The notes below the pieces were generated by a model. The model was not told the origin of the DNA, did not search any database, and saw only the letters and a program-made list of their open reading frames with translations. Shown in pieces: positions 1 to 11,022 of a stretch of DNA of 64,000 nucleotides. Made by a program: the position numbers and the translations under genes. This DNA is from Asterella californica (Eukaryota > Streptophyta > Marchantiopsida > Marchantiales > Aytoniaceae), in contig JAYKYS010000009.1 in the NCBI GenBank assembly GCA_036924285.1, positions 4,278,001-4,342,000 of the forward strand. Reading direction: 5' to 3'. Numbering within the stretch: position 1 is the first letter of the stretch; each line of letters begins with the position of its first letter.

Positions 1-1399
1 TCTCCCCTGGTTCTCATGGCAGCGACATAAGTAGGATCGCAGAGTAGGAGATAGAGTTCTGCCAGTTCTAAAACGTTCAGTAGTCAATTCTATGGTGCAG
101 GCAGATTAGACACATTAGAGAGAAGACACCTGATAGATAGTTCTTCGCATTACACCCGTTGTTGAAAACATACGAATAGTCTTGGAATACACAGGAGGGG
201 TCTGCATACTCGTACCAGCAGTGGTTCGGAGATGTAGGTAGAAGTAGTGGACAGTCTAGGAACACGGAACGGCATCCTCGTGCAGTCCTGTTAGCTAGAC
301 TGGTGTGTCGAGGAGTAGACGCAGGAAGTAGAGGGAGTGAGCTTCCCGATGCCATTGTGACTTCTTCTCGGGGAATAGATTGTGGATTTGAGTGCAGAAG
401 CTTTGTTCATGTCTTCTGGATGGTGGGTTCCTTGAATTCGCTCCCAATTGTGCATGGGAAGTGTTCTTCTTGAGTGGCGGTGACCGTCAGCAGTTGTGGA
501 AGTGTAGCTTGACTCGTTCAGTAGAGCATTTGGGATCTACGTACGAACGGTCTTATGGGTAAGGGATCCCAGAAGACAGAGTAGTCAGAGCAGCGAAGTG
601 AAGAAGAAAAAAAGCCTTCTTCCCGCAACAGAAGACGACATCCTTGAGTAGAAGACGGTGCAACAGTACTCATGTTTGTTGTCTTCCTCCCCAAACTATT
701 ACAAGCAGGGATGGCTTGTTAGTCAGGATCCGGACTAGAAGCCTGTCGGAATCTTAATTTACTCTTTTCATCTTGTTTTCTCTTGTTTGGATTTTCTTCT
801 CTTCCCCATCTTCTTTCATCTTCCCCATCTTCTTATCTTCTTCTAGTGAGCTTCCGAGACTTCTTTTGAGCTTCCGTGAAGGTGAATGTCGTTGTAGTGC
901 TACAGGAAGACCATTTCTGTAGGCAGAAGCCTGGGAAGGCTACAGGGGGCATACACCCTGTGATTAATCTAACCCGTTGGACTGTGAGTGTGAGAATAAG
1001 GTGTAACGACCGTTACTAGTCGACTTCTGCGAAGCAGGGCAGCCTTTTGGAGGTGTGAGAAGACGAGTTGAACCCCCAGAAGACAAGAATCGCTTCGAGA
1101 AGACGGTATCGAGAAGACCGGAAGAAGCAACCTGGAAGCAGGAAGATCGTCTTCTTGAGCTTCCCTGTGAATAATTGTGTGATATTTTAGTTGGTAGTTG
1201 TTTGTTTAGTTCCAGAGCACCATGTGGCGGGTCTGGAAGACGTGTGGTTTTGTGTGGTTTTGTGAGAAGACGGGATTTCTAGACAAAACTCGTGTGTTTG
1301 TGTGTTTGAACAGATCTTAGAACTTAGAGCAGCGTTACTTGTGCAAATCCTCTGTGGGAACGATATCTTGTATACTAAATGGGCAAAAGGAGAAATCCT
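1..1399. other. GAAGAC-rich non-coding region, no gene seen
   Basis: I see no credible coding region here. The hexamer GAAGAC and its complement GTCTTC recur throughout (for example near 590-660 and 1,060-1,160), as in the family C retrotransposon at 21.5-33.9 kb, but I could not align it to a C sequence. A TC-rich run lies near 790-845 and a short duplicated GTGTGGTTTT unit near 1,240-1,260. It may be the remains of an LTR or leader of a C-like element; this rests on base composition only. Confidence 0.4.
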
Positions 1400-1506
1400 G
1401 CGTCACTACAAGTACTTGGGCAGCAAATAAATATTCTCCACACTTAGTTATAACTAAACACCTTACTAATAGACAAACTTTATGTGTGTAACATAAAGTC
1501 GTTACA
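1400..1506 (-). mobile_element. LTR fragment, A2 type
   Basis: Read on the minus strand, the sequence begins TGTAACGACTTTATGTTACA at 1,506 and follows the first ~110 bp of the LTR that starts at 27,933, sharing the segment around TTTGTCTATTAGTAAGG and the AGTTATAACTAAGTGT block. Similarity fades at about 1,400. It is a truncated LTR 5' end with no internal domain attached. Confidence 0.75.
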
Positions 1507-1772
1507 GAACTCATTGTTAACAAAGATCTCATTGGACCCTTATGTGAATGAAGATAACTGATACAACAACTGGCCTTGTGAAGATGTGAATGAGAATAGT
1601 CAGTATCATATCCGACATAGTGATGACGATGACTGATCAGACCAAGACAAACATGTGACTGAAGACGGGTACTGGTTGGATAAACAACATCTCGTAAAGA
1701 AAAAAGGATATTCACCAACAATTCATGACCTTATAGAGGAAGGTCCAATGAGGAAGGGTGAGTACGGATGGA

Positions 1773-1964
1773 GCACAAGAAGAAGATGAAGGTGATGATG
1801 ACAAAAAAAAGATAGCAAAAAGTGAAGACGAAGATGATAAAGAGATATAGGAAGGTGACGGTAAAGACAACGACAACATAAAACAAGAGTCAGAAGACAC
1901 AAGCGACGACGATAGTGATGAGGAAGGTGAAGAAGATAGTGAGGACAAAAGACGAGGACAATGA
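1773..1964 (+). pseudogene. Acidic Asp/Glu/Lys-rich coding remnant
   Basis: One frame reads as 63 sense codons with a single internal stop (codon 23) and is dominated by Asp, Glu, Lys and Ser, for example SDEEGEEDSEDK near its end. Such acidic tails occur in many nuclear proteins, so no function follows from it. The strong purine bias could also be low-complexity DNA rather than a former exon. A GTGAGT donor-like site lies just upstream at about 1,758. The mirror-strand Ser-rich frame is an artefact of the same composition. Confidence 0.3.
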
Positions 1965-2137
1965 CTACATCGATGAGACGGATGACAAAATAAGATTAAC
2001 TTATATTGGAAGGATTGATGATAAACGATGACTAGATGTAGCTCACATACTTTGTTCTATACAAATATATTTGAAAGAATATGTGAAAAGAAAGAAAAAC
2101 ATGATTTGTGTTTCCTAAGGATATTTACTTCCTCAAC

Positions 2138-2699
2138 GTAAGTGCCATCTCATATGTCGATTGACTGAGTGATGATTAAATAAATTTGGCTTAACTTGCA
2201 GTTTCAATCTTAGATTTGCAATTGAGGATTTGTTTGCTTTGATAATTTGTTCTAGGTAATATCGATTCTGAAATCGAGGTTATTAAGAAACTAGATGTAA
2301 CTGATAACATGGAGTCCATATTTGTTCACGATCGAAGACTTAGCTAATCTACTGACTTTTGTCATTGTTGTATCTCCAAGATACGCCCGGTCAAGCTACA
2401 ACGCCAATTAAAGATTTGTCTTCTCTTGAGAAACTTGGTTCTATATTCAAAGGGGTTAGAATTGTGTATGAGATTAAACCAATACCCAACCTTAGTGATG
2501 AGGTTGAGAGAACAATTACTTAAAGTATGCAGACACTAATCTTAATAAGGTTGAGAAGCCCAATCTCGTCGTTCTTGATGTAGGTGTTGCTCTTGATGGA
2601 GGGGTCGAGAAAGACAATGTTGTCCCTTATGTTATTAACTCAACACAGCAGGCCCAGCAAGAGGAACAGCTGATAGTCAATTTTGTCTCTATGCTAGAT
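2138..2699 (+). pseudogene. Exon-like remnants of an unidentified gene
   Basis: Plant-like splice signals occur in series: a GTAAGT donor at 2,138, a TTAACTTGCAG acceptor ending at 2,201, an acceptor-like TTCTAG ending at 2,255 and a pyrimidine-rich CTCCAAG near 2,385. Between and after them lie open stretches, including one frame containing SLEKLGSIFKGVRIVYEIKP (about 2,410-2,480) and, after a frameshift, VEKPNLVVLDVGVALDGGVE. That last frame runs without a stop into the B2 gag homology that begins at about 2,700. I do not recognise the protein. It could be a host gene fragment next to or captured by B2, or the divergent 5' region of B2 itself. Confidence 0.3.
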
Positions 2700-5042
2700 A
2701 AGGTGTATGAGAAGGAGATGGTGGAGAAGTTTGGACTTGCTGTTGTCCTTGAGATTCGTGAGCGTGTGGAGGAGCTCAAGCAACAACAAAGACAGAGTTG
2801 GGAGAGCTTTATGTGCGCCTTGAAGGAGGAGTACTACACTGAAGATTCATAGAGGGTGACCAAGAGAACATTCTTGTAGTGGGTGGTTAAGCCCAACAAA
2901 GGTTTGTCTGTAAATTAATTGTTAAGAGAGTTTGATCGTCAGTATGCTCAACCTTCTAGGACAGAGAAGCTTACACTAGAGGTGGAGAAGACGGAGCTTT
3001 TCTTACAAGCAGCGGACGTGACTATTCAAGAGAAGCTTGAGTTGTTGTTGGAAGACAAGAGTGGGGAGAGAAGATTGAAGACTGATTAGAAGGAGGTTGA
3101 AGAAGTTGTCTCTTTGTTGAGCAAGAGACAGAGAAGAAAGGACAAAGTGGTGGTAAGTGAAGCAGCACCTTTGATAATTCTTGTCAAGCAGTTGCTTACT
3201 AAGCCCACCTTGGTAATTGCTAGAGAGGAAGACTCACCGCTTGATGAGTTGATCAAAGGTATGAAGGAGCTTAAGCTTAAGCTCACTAGGTTATAATAGA
3301 AAGAGCAGAATGTACAGCCAACTATGCAGAGACCTCATATGAGAGAAGGCTTTGTTCATCGTTGTATATGGTGCGATAGCCTAGACCATGCAAGAAGAGA
3401 CTGTGGGGAGTTTACAGATGCACTGAGGAAGGATCTTATCTTCTTCAAAGATGGTAAAAATCCATTTGAGAGAGACTGGATGATGTTGGGAACTAACTTT
3501 GGCAAGGGTTGTATGAAAAGACTTGTAATTAGATATCTGCATCACATGCTATTTCTCTTGTGGATGCTGCTACTTGTAGAGTGAAAGTGGAAATAGAGAG
3601 AGAAAAAGAGACTACTGGGTTGTGATCTAATGTAATGAGATCCGTAGCTAACAAAGCTAAACAAGGATGTGCTACAGAGGGTTGGCAACTCAATTCGAGA
3701 AGCTACAGGATGGGATGACCATGTTGATACTATGTCAGTACATGCTTATGTTGCACGGAGTCATAATGAGATTGTACTAGAAGAAAAACGCAGGAAGGAG
3801 GATGCAGATGAGACTTCTACATCCAAACGGCCTCCCACAAGGAGTGAAAGGACTAGACCAGAGACAAAGCATGAGACAACACCTAGTCGAGAGGAGACTA
3901 TGCATGATGTACCACCTACAACACCAAAGGAGAAGGAGAAAAGCAAGGAGAAGGATAAGACACATGCATACAAACTTTAGTCTGACATTGAGATTGCTAC
4001 AAACTTGAAGCAAGTGTTAGAGAATCAGATCTTGAATAGAAAGATTGAGTTTACGTTAGCTGAGATTCCTGAGATAGCAAAGCGTGAGTTCCATGAGGTT
4101 ATCATAGATATTATCAAGAGAAAACGTCATATTTTGGATGAAGCAGCTTAGCTTACCGCTCTAGGGACCAAACTGTCGAAAGATGAGGAAGATGAGAGCT
4201 CAACACGATTTTTGGTATTTGCAACTCCTAGCAACATAAACAACTCCTTAACGTGCGCCATCATACTCTCAGTGATGTTTTTCATCACGACATGGTGATG
4301 CTGCAGCTGATCGTCTTTTAAGCAGTATCCAATCATGCCCACAAATGTATGCAACCCCTTGTTTGAGAGCTGTTTGATGCAGATCTCTGCACCAATCGGA
4401 CGATGTTCGTCCCATGCAAGTGCCTGCAACAGTTTCTTCTTCATCTCGAGGTAGAATCCATCATGGATGGAGATAACGCTTTGGAAATGCAAATGCAGGA
4501 GATTGTCACTCCGCTCGACAAAAAACATTCCAGAGACGCACTGTTTGTGCAAGAAAGTTGATTATTATTCTCAAGTATCAAAGAGGAGATCGCATTAGCA
4601 CATGAGGTTTGAAGATGAGATGGAAGCATCACAAAAGAGTCATTACTCTCACAACCATTGGACAAGAGCAACCACAGAGACCTTAGTGAAGTTGAGAGAT
4701 CTAGAGGAACATGTGATGGTTTAATTGATCATGGCTCAGAGATTAATCTAATGTCTAAAGAGTTGAACTAGCGTGGGAGGTGATCCATAGACATCGACCA
4801 TGGATGACTTATCCGTGCTGCCAACAACCAGAGGAGAGAATTGTATGGTGCTTGTCCCAACATCAAGATAATTGTGGATGACATTAGTGACGTTCATAAT
4901 TTCTTTGTCCAAGATATGTCAGCGTATCTATCATTCTAGGACAGCCTTACATTACTGCTGTTAGAATAGAGACACGAGTTATGGATGATGGTTCAGCCTA
5001 TGCTAAGATACGTAGTAGAGATGGCAGAAGAAGAGCAGTTTA
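2700..5042 (+). pseudogene. gag-protease pseudogene of B2
   Basis: Translated fragments match B Gag in order: EKEMVEKFGLAVV, then a helical capsid-like region, then a CCHC zinc knuckle with CIWC..H..C spacing (CX2CX4HX4C, about 3,362-3,405), a charged linker, and the protease segment LIDHGSEINLMS at about 4,725-4,760, where Asp-His-Gly stands for the usual Asp-Ser/Thr-Gly. Stops occur in the gag (for example after TEDS near 2,850 and after KLTRL near 3,294). The chain is further broken by the HUH insertion. It cannot be functional. Confidence 0.85.
4197..4559 (-). pseudogene. HUH (Rep-type) endonuclease fragment inserted in B2 gag
   Basis: Compared with element B, the B2 gag is interrupted exactly here: GATGAGGAAGATGAG ends at 4,196 and homology resumes at about 4,560. 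The insert reads open on the minus strand for about 118 codons. It contains HLHFQ at 4,495-4,481, the His-hydrophobic-His metal-binding motif of HUH nucleases, and about 54 residues later YCLKD at 4,327-4,313, matching the YxxK catalytic motif of Rep proteins. The intervening segment has IGAEICIKQLSNKGLHTF, followed by VGMIG just before the tyrosine. Rep/HUH enzymes nick and religate single strands in rolling-circle replication. Motif I and any helicase domain are absent, so it is a fragment. Candidate sources are a replitron-like or other HUH transposon, or an endogenous CRESS-type rep; the sequence alone does not decide. The reading as HUH is by motif only. Confidence 0.6.
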
Positions 5043-5249
5043 ATTTTTGACCATTGCTGCAGAACATGAGAGAAATTGTGATAGCTTGAGAGATCGTCCA
5101 CTACTTAAGATTACTCAGGAGTTAAGAGAGTCTAGGGGTTTTGACAGAGTGCCATTGAAGAGCGAGACTTCAACTGTACAGCGAGAATCTATCAGGATTC
5201 TCGCTTGATCTCATAGAGCAAGAAGCTTTATTGACTAGCTTTTTAGGAT

Positions 5250-7170
5250 TGATGTCATGTGGATCAGTGTGTTATAGGAAGGTTGAGAATCTTAAGAGGT
5301 TTGAAAGACAATATGTGAAGTATGTACAACAGTCTTTGTGAGATAGTGGAGAGTTAGTGAGAGATGAATACATATCTGGAGTGTTTGAAGAACTATATTT
5401 GGTAGATACTATAGGGGAGTTGAAATCTATATTAGAAAGCTCTATAGATCTAGATAGAGTGGTGAGAGTGAGCTCCAAGGAGCTTTATGATGTAACTGAT
5501 AAGTTTATAAAGCAACAAGAGGTGTATGTGGAGACCAAGTACACGTCAGTGACAAAGAAAGTCAAAGCAGTGGCTTTGTCTTTATCACTTGACAACAATC
5601 AGAAGATAGAGCAAGCTGCACAACAACCGACACTCAGAGAGCCAAGAAGAATTGGGCACAAGTTCACAAAAGCAACACTGAAGGAACTGAAGATTGGAGG
5701 TGATGGATTTCTTATTGAGCAAGAGAAGAAGAGCTTCAGGGAGATGCTATCTAGGCATGGTAAGATGTTTGCGTTTAAGTCGCATGAAGTAGGATGTATG
5801 GATCCAAGTGTAGTTGCACCTATGGTCATCTTTACTATATCGCATGTGTCTTGGGAATCTATGTCCTATCTCTATACGTACAGCTCATCGACCAAAGCTG
5901 ATAGACTTGCTCAATGAGAGGGTTAGGATGGATATCTTGGAACCATCTATAGCTTCCAAAGAAGAGTGGAGCCTTGAGATTCATTCAAGATATGCAGCCA
6001 GTTAACAAGCTGACTATCAAGAATATGGGTATAGGACCTACTGTGGACGAGTTTGTAGAGACTTTTGCTAGTCGTGCTATCTATTCAATAGGAGATTTGT
6101 ATTCAGGGTATGACCAGTTTCAATTATCCTTTGAGAGTAGAGACTTGACTACAATGAGGACACCTTTAGGGTTACTAAGGATGTGCACCTTGCCACAAAG
6201 TGCTACCAATTCTGTAGCACATATAATGAATCGTATGAACAAAGTTTTGAGAGATTTCATTCTTGAAAAAACTATGTCATTCTTTGATGATGTGCCGATC
6301 AAAGGATGTGCTGAGGAGGAGAAGAATGAGATAATGGATCAGAGGGGGTGCCGTAAGTTTGTTGCAAACCACATAGATGACTGTGATAAGATATTGAGTC
6401 GACTGGAGGAGGTTTTGACTTTATCATGAGCAAAGTCTGTATTTGGAGAACATGAAGTATTAATTGTGAGGCACCTATGTGGATCTTATGGTCGGAAACC
6501 TTGTTTAAACAAGGTTGATGTCATTCAAAGGATGTAGAAGACATGTGGATCAGTTACTGAGGTGAGAAGATTTCTAGATGCATGTGTGTTTTATCATATA
6601 TGAATTCCAAACTTTGCACATGTAACAGATCTGTTGTACAAGTTGCTGAGGAAAGGGCAAAGATTTCAGTGGCAAGAGGAGTAAAGCAAGTCCATGAAGA
6701 AGTTGAAGGATCTTTTGTCTTCACCACCAACTCTACGGAAGATAACATATGAGTTGGATAGATCTGTTATCCTTACTGTTGATACTAGTCCTATTAGCAT
6801 TGGATGGACTGTAGGACATGATGATGAGGATGGAAATAGATATGTGGTGCGTTTTGGAGATAAGATATTAAGTTCACGGCAAAGAGACTACCCTTAGATC
6901 AAGAGAGAGCTATAGGGAGTAGTTATTGCGATGAAGAGTGACAAAGAATACTTGATAGAAGCACCTGTGGTTGTGGAGACATGTAGTTTATCTCTTGGGA
7001 ATGATCACTGGCTGTACAACTCCAAATATTGCTATGTTGAGGTGGATAGTATATATCAAGTCCTTGAATCCAAAGTTTAGACATATTTCAGAGAAATATA
7101 ATCTTGTTATCAAATGAGAAATGTATTACAATGAAAAAGAAATGATAGATGACCAGGAGGATGTAGGAAC
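5250..7170 (+). pseudogene. pol pseudogene (RT, RNase H) of B2
   Basis: The frame at 5,357-5,917 matches the N-terminal pol region of B (ELYDVTDKFI..., then FTISHV). After a frameshift, 5,974-6,429 carries the RT core: RFIQDMQPVNKLTIKN, DLYSGYDQFQL, RTPLGLLRMCTLPQ, and SFFDDVPIKG, in which FFDD replaces the B form FLDD (the YxDD catalytic box). RNase H start TVDTSPISIGW lies near 6,780. Further stops break it, and it ends at the A insertion. The deleted or shifted sites show an old, dead copy. Confidence 0.85.
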
Positions 7171-7970
7171 TGTCACACCACAAGTATCTCATTATTTGTG
7201 TATGTGCTTATATAAATTTCATTAGGTATGACCATCTTATAGGTTACTCTAGTTCAAAGATCTAAATCTAGAGTGATTAAAAGTAGTCATAACTAGCTGA
7301 GATAGTTATAACTAAGTTGAGGAAACTATTAGAGGTTCCACTATGGCACTATGTGACAAGTGCGGAGCTCTAAATATGCTTCTCAAAAGTATGTAACTTT
7401 GTTGTCCATCGCTGATTGAATGCATGATGAAAAGTCATGCACAAAGATCTAAAGATGCTCCTCAAAAGACGTATTAGTTTGTTGTCGTCTTCCGATTAGA
7501 TAGCATGGAAAGTTAACACTTTACAAAAGCTAAAGTAGGAGAATCTCTTACTTTAGTAAAGGAGAACAAGTAATGTGTGTGCTATTCTTAAAGTCTTAGT
7601 AGCCTTTAGAAGTTTAACTATTTTGGATTGCGCACTTATCATGAGATAATGTAACTTAGTAAAAGTTACCACGATCAGAAGTTGTAGAGTATATAAGGAG
7701 GAGTTGAGAGGGTGGAAGGGACTCTCATTTTCCTATCTATAAGTAAAGTGAGCATCGGAGACCTTGGGAGTCCTTGAGTACTATGCGATGTAACGTTAAT
7801 AGCGGGATTAGAACTTGTTTGCAGGAACGCTATTAGAGGGACCGATGTGACCATACAGGTCAGAGAGTTGAGTGAAGTGAGCATGGATATACCTGAATCT
7901 TTGTAATTAAGATGCATTAGTAATCCTAGTCATCTGAGGTACCCTTGGGTGAGAGACAGGCCGGCTTACA
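7171..7970 (+). repeat. 5' LTR of gypsy element A
   Basis: It begins TGTCACACCACAAG directly at the break in B2 and ends GGCTTACA at 7,970, the TG...CA form of LTRs, 800 bp long. A TATA-like TATATAAGG sits at 7,690. A primer-binding-like sequence follows two bases after the end. A 45-bp piece of the same LTR (GCATGGAAAGTTAACAC...) reappears at 21,385-21,429, presumably from the 3' LTR. Confidence 0.75.
7690..7698 (+). promoter_or_regulatory. TATA box in LTR of element A
   Basis: TATATAAGG lies about 280 bp before the LTR end, where a U3/R boundary promoter is expected. Confidence 0.55.
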
Positions 7971-7972
7971 TT

Positions 7973-7994
7973 TTGGTTCCGTTGCCGAGATCTC
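7973..7994 (+). other. Primer-binding site of element A
   Basis: TTGGTTCCGTTGCCGAGATC follows the LTR end by 2 bp. It resembles the CGTTGCCG core of the tRNA-Asp-type sites used by several plant gypsy lineages, but with mismatches. Confidence 0.55.
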
Positions 7995-9165
7995 GATACA
8001 AAGATTCATATTTAGTCTTTAGTACAGTTTATGTCTGTTTTTGAACATGAGTTTAAAAAACTTTGTACACTCACTATGTTATAGAGGGCAAGATAAGCTT
8101 TCCAACAAGCTTTATATCTCCGAGAGATCAATTGTAAAGAGAGAGTTATGTCTTTCGGAAGTTAAGGGGGTTTTTCCGGTACCAAACAGTGAGCTCTCAG
8201 GAAAGAGTTTACAGTCATTTTCATATTTTCAGTTTTCAGAGTTAGACCTTGAAATCTTCCATGCTTATAGCTTGCAAGATAAGCTATCTAGGCACCCAAA
8301 TCATGCATGAATTGATCGAGTAGAACTTGAGTTATGGCATTCGAAGCGAAGGGAGTCAAATCTGTTATATAGCATACTGAAGAGTGACGAGAGTGAAAGA
8401 ATTTCAGAATTATTGGAGAGGATTTTGTTCGATCTCTAAGGCTCAAAGTTGACAAGTTAAGCTTCTACTTAGTAATGTGAGAGATTACTAAGCAAGAGGA
8501 TGATCGAGTGATCAAAAATGTCAAACAAGCTACATAGTGAGAGAGATGTATGACAAATCATCGTCATGGAAGGACAACAAGAGTGGAAATTGAGGTTGAG
8601 CAAGATTCCTCAAGGCTGCTCGATGATAGTTACCGCTGATCTGGCGAAGGGAGAATTTTGACTAGAATTTGAGGAAGAAGTAGACAGTAGTCGTAAGAAT
8701 CTAGAGAAGAACTCGAGGTGCTTTTTGTGTGGAGAAGAAGGACATAAAGTGAGCAAGTGTCATACGAAGAATAGACTTTTGCGTGAGCGAAGAGGGTTGG
8801 TCGACTTAAGCTTACACATAGGTCCTTCTTCTCCTAGACAAGGCGTCATTGATCCTTCAACCTTCTATCCTAGATGTGGAGTGGAGGGGATTCCAGTTGA
8901 GCATGAGTGTAGCGCAGTGGTTGCTTTGCTAGAAATTGTAGCCGAAGGTCTCGAGAGAAGATTGAGTGTAGAAACAGAACGAGTGAAGACCTCTAGCGAG
9001 GATGGAGATAGTCTGTCACATGTGAGATAAGATGACCATGAGGGTCAAGCTTATTCCAACCTTTGGAGAGGAGAGAGCTCAACGGGGAGACTGTGGATTG
9101 CGGTGAAGTACGATCTTTACATCCACAAGCAGTATCTTGAGTAAGAAGAAGAAAAGAAGAGAAGA
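7995..9165 (+). pseudogene. Leader region of A with an early CCHC knuckle
   Basis: This stretch between primer site and gag contains an ORF at 8,725-9,030 preceded in frame by a clear zinc knuckle, CFLCGEEGHKVSKC (CX2CX4HX4C, about 8,719-8,760). A knuckle upstream of the capsid-like domain is unusual because it normally follows it. The reading frame is broken on both sides. It may be a separate accessory ORF of the element or a rearranged piece of another gag. Confidence 0.45.
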
Positions 9166-10316
9166 ATGGAGAAACTTCCTGTGTTTTACGGGAAGGATGG
9201 AGAAGACGTGGAAGGATTTGTGAGGGACTTCAAACGAGCATGCATTGGCAATGGAGATCGAAAGAAGAGCGAGTGGGTAGGGTTGATACTTGAATTTCTT
9301 GAGAGTTCTGCATTGACATGGTATGAGGATAGGAAGAAGAGGAGAGTAGTGGGGACTCCAGATGATACTTGGGAAGTATTGACGGAGGCCTTAATTGAAA
9401 CTTTTCTTCCTGATGAAAGTTACGAGAAGTTAATGGTAGAGGTAACTTACCTCAAACAAGGAGAGAAAGAGAAAGTAAGGACTTACGTCGAGAGGGTGGA
9501 GAAATTAGAACAGAAGTTTTGGGTGGTTTTACGAAAGAGTGGAGATGTAGTAGAACCAACGATGATGGGCATTGGAGCAATGCTCACAAAGAATTTTATT
9601 GGGGGATTGAGGCCGAAGATTCGAACACAAGTGCGATATGAGAGATCAACTTCGAAGACTGATGCAATGAAGATCACAACCAAGATGGAAGAGAGTCTGG
9701 ATGGAGACGACTTGCAACTAATGAATGTTGGGGCAGCATGTGGAGATGTGCAAGGGCCGAGCATGCCAACTCTGACGCTTACGAGTGTTCCGATTGTTTG
9801 ATTTCAGAATCTGACTCCGATAGCTCCTACCAGTGCGGTTACAGTCACTGTACCATCTAGATCTGTTACTCTCGACTTTCGTGATGAGTTGAAAAGTTTG
9901 ACAAAGTCTCTGGCAGATTTGAAGATCAATTTGGTGAATTTGTTGCAACACCGGAGTCCAAATGTTAGAGGAGGCTCACGAGGTTATGGGAACTATTAGT
10001 CTAGAGGTGGACCACCGCAAGGATCACCCAGTAGCTACACGAGCCAAGGATGTTTTACGTGTGGAAGATCACATTTCCAACGTAATTGTCCAAGTTGTAA
10101 TGATGGAACGGCGGATGGAGCTTCAACTTCACAAAGCAAGGACAAGGGTGTAGCATGCATTGACATCTTGGAGCCAAGAGATGTACGAGAATGTTTTCAA
10201 TCTGTAAAGCTGTTGGCTCAAGAGAGGAAGAGGATGAGGACGCATTTCGATGAGAGAGAACCAGTCGTGATGGAAGATTCTCCAAGTCAAAATACTCGGA
10301 GTAGCAAATCTTCTTA
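9166..10316 (+). pseudogene. gag of element A
   Basis: The first part, 9,166-9,798, is open for 211 codons and has the look of a Ty3/gypsy capsid domain: MEKLPVFYGKDGEDVEGF at the start, ALTWYEDR near residue 60, and the FLPDESYEKL and LKQGEKEKVRTYVERVEKLE segments. A stop follows at 9,799. Homologous reading continues past it, with a second stop near 10,000, to a nucleocapsid knuckle CFTCGRSHFQRNC (CX2CX3HX4C, about 10,055-10,093) and an acidic tail ending near 10,316. Gag would package the element RNA in virus-like particles; the stops make this copy defective. Confidence 0.8.
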
Positions 10317-10579
10317 AAAAACCAAAGAGCGGCGGAAGAAACTGAGAAATACTGATTTCACAATCTCGATGGAGTAATCAAAATACAATGTGGTGGAAGA
10401 CGTGGGTAAGCAACGGGCAAACATTACTGTGGGACAGTTGATTGCTTTGAATCCTTCGGTGAGGAAAGAACTTCGTAGCGGTCTAAGCTTCCGACGAGGT
10501 CGGAAGAAGAAAATAAATCCTTCTACTGTCGGTGTGAGTGCTTTGGATGCTAGTGAAGGAGAGGTGTGCAACAAGGCAT

Positions 10580-10860
10580 AAAAAATAGAGGCTCGTATCA
10601 ATGAGAGAGATGTCTCAGATGTTCTTGTCGATGGAGGATCGGCAGTAAATGCCATCTCGAAACGACTCATGAGGAAGTTGGATCTAGTACCAACTCATCC
10701 TTCTAGTATCACGGTGGGCATGGCTAACAGACAGCGAGTTAGACCATTGGGAGTGCTGGAGAGAGTTTGTGTGTCAGTAATAGGAGTGCAAGTAAACATG
10801 ACATTTCAAATCTTGAAAGAGTCAAGTTATGAAATGTTACTCGGAAGATCTTGGCTTTGA
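10580..10860 (+). pseudogene. Protease domain of element A
   Basis: The stretch ARINERDVSDVLVDGGSAVN, running on into AISKRL (about 10,590-10,670), is a retropepsin active-site region in which Asp-Gly-Gly takes the place of Asp-Thr/Ser-Gly; DGG occurs in some plant gypsy lineages. It continues through the C-terminal flap region to YEMLLGRSWL and a stop at 10,858. The protease cleaves Gag-Pol. Flanking stops separate it from gag and from RT. Confidence 0.7.
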
Positions 10861-11022
10861 GCAGTACATGCAACAGATAACTGGCACAAAGGTTATTTAC
10901 ACATCGGACCGAATCACCACCGGATCAAAGTTCCATTGCTCGGAGATCAAGTTGGGACGTCAGAATCAGATCGACCCACATCGAACTACTAGGAGTCAGA
11001 AGTTGTCGATACTACTTCTGAT

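Larger units (their letters stand above)
2700..7170 (+). mobile_element. Ty3/gypsy element B2, decayed copy of family B
   Basis: This is an internal fragment of a gypsy element, plus strand, colinear with the better preserved minus-strand element B at 33.9-41.9 kb: gag from about 2,700, zinc knuckle near 3,370, protease near 4,720, reverse transcriptase 5,350-6,430, RNase H near 6,770. It carries many in-frame stops and frameshifts. It has no LTRs left: the left end meets unrelated exon-like sequence and the right end is cut at 7,170 where the LTR of element A begins, inside the stretch matching DQEDVGT of B. It also holds a 363-bp foreign insertion at 4,197-4,559. Confidence 0.9.

Noticed and set aside
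1010..1330. Second LTR start at TGTAACGACCG
   Set aside because: Only ten bases match the A2 LTR start; similarity does not continue.
1712..1948. Ser-rich minus-strand ORF of 78 codons
   Set aside because: It is the antisense of the acidic GA-rich stretch; poly-Ser arises from repeated TCN/AGY on that strand.
4148..4196. Extension of the HUH frame to 4,148
   Set aside because: Those last ~16 codons are antisense B2 gag sequence outside the insertion.
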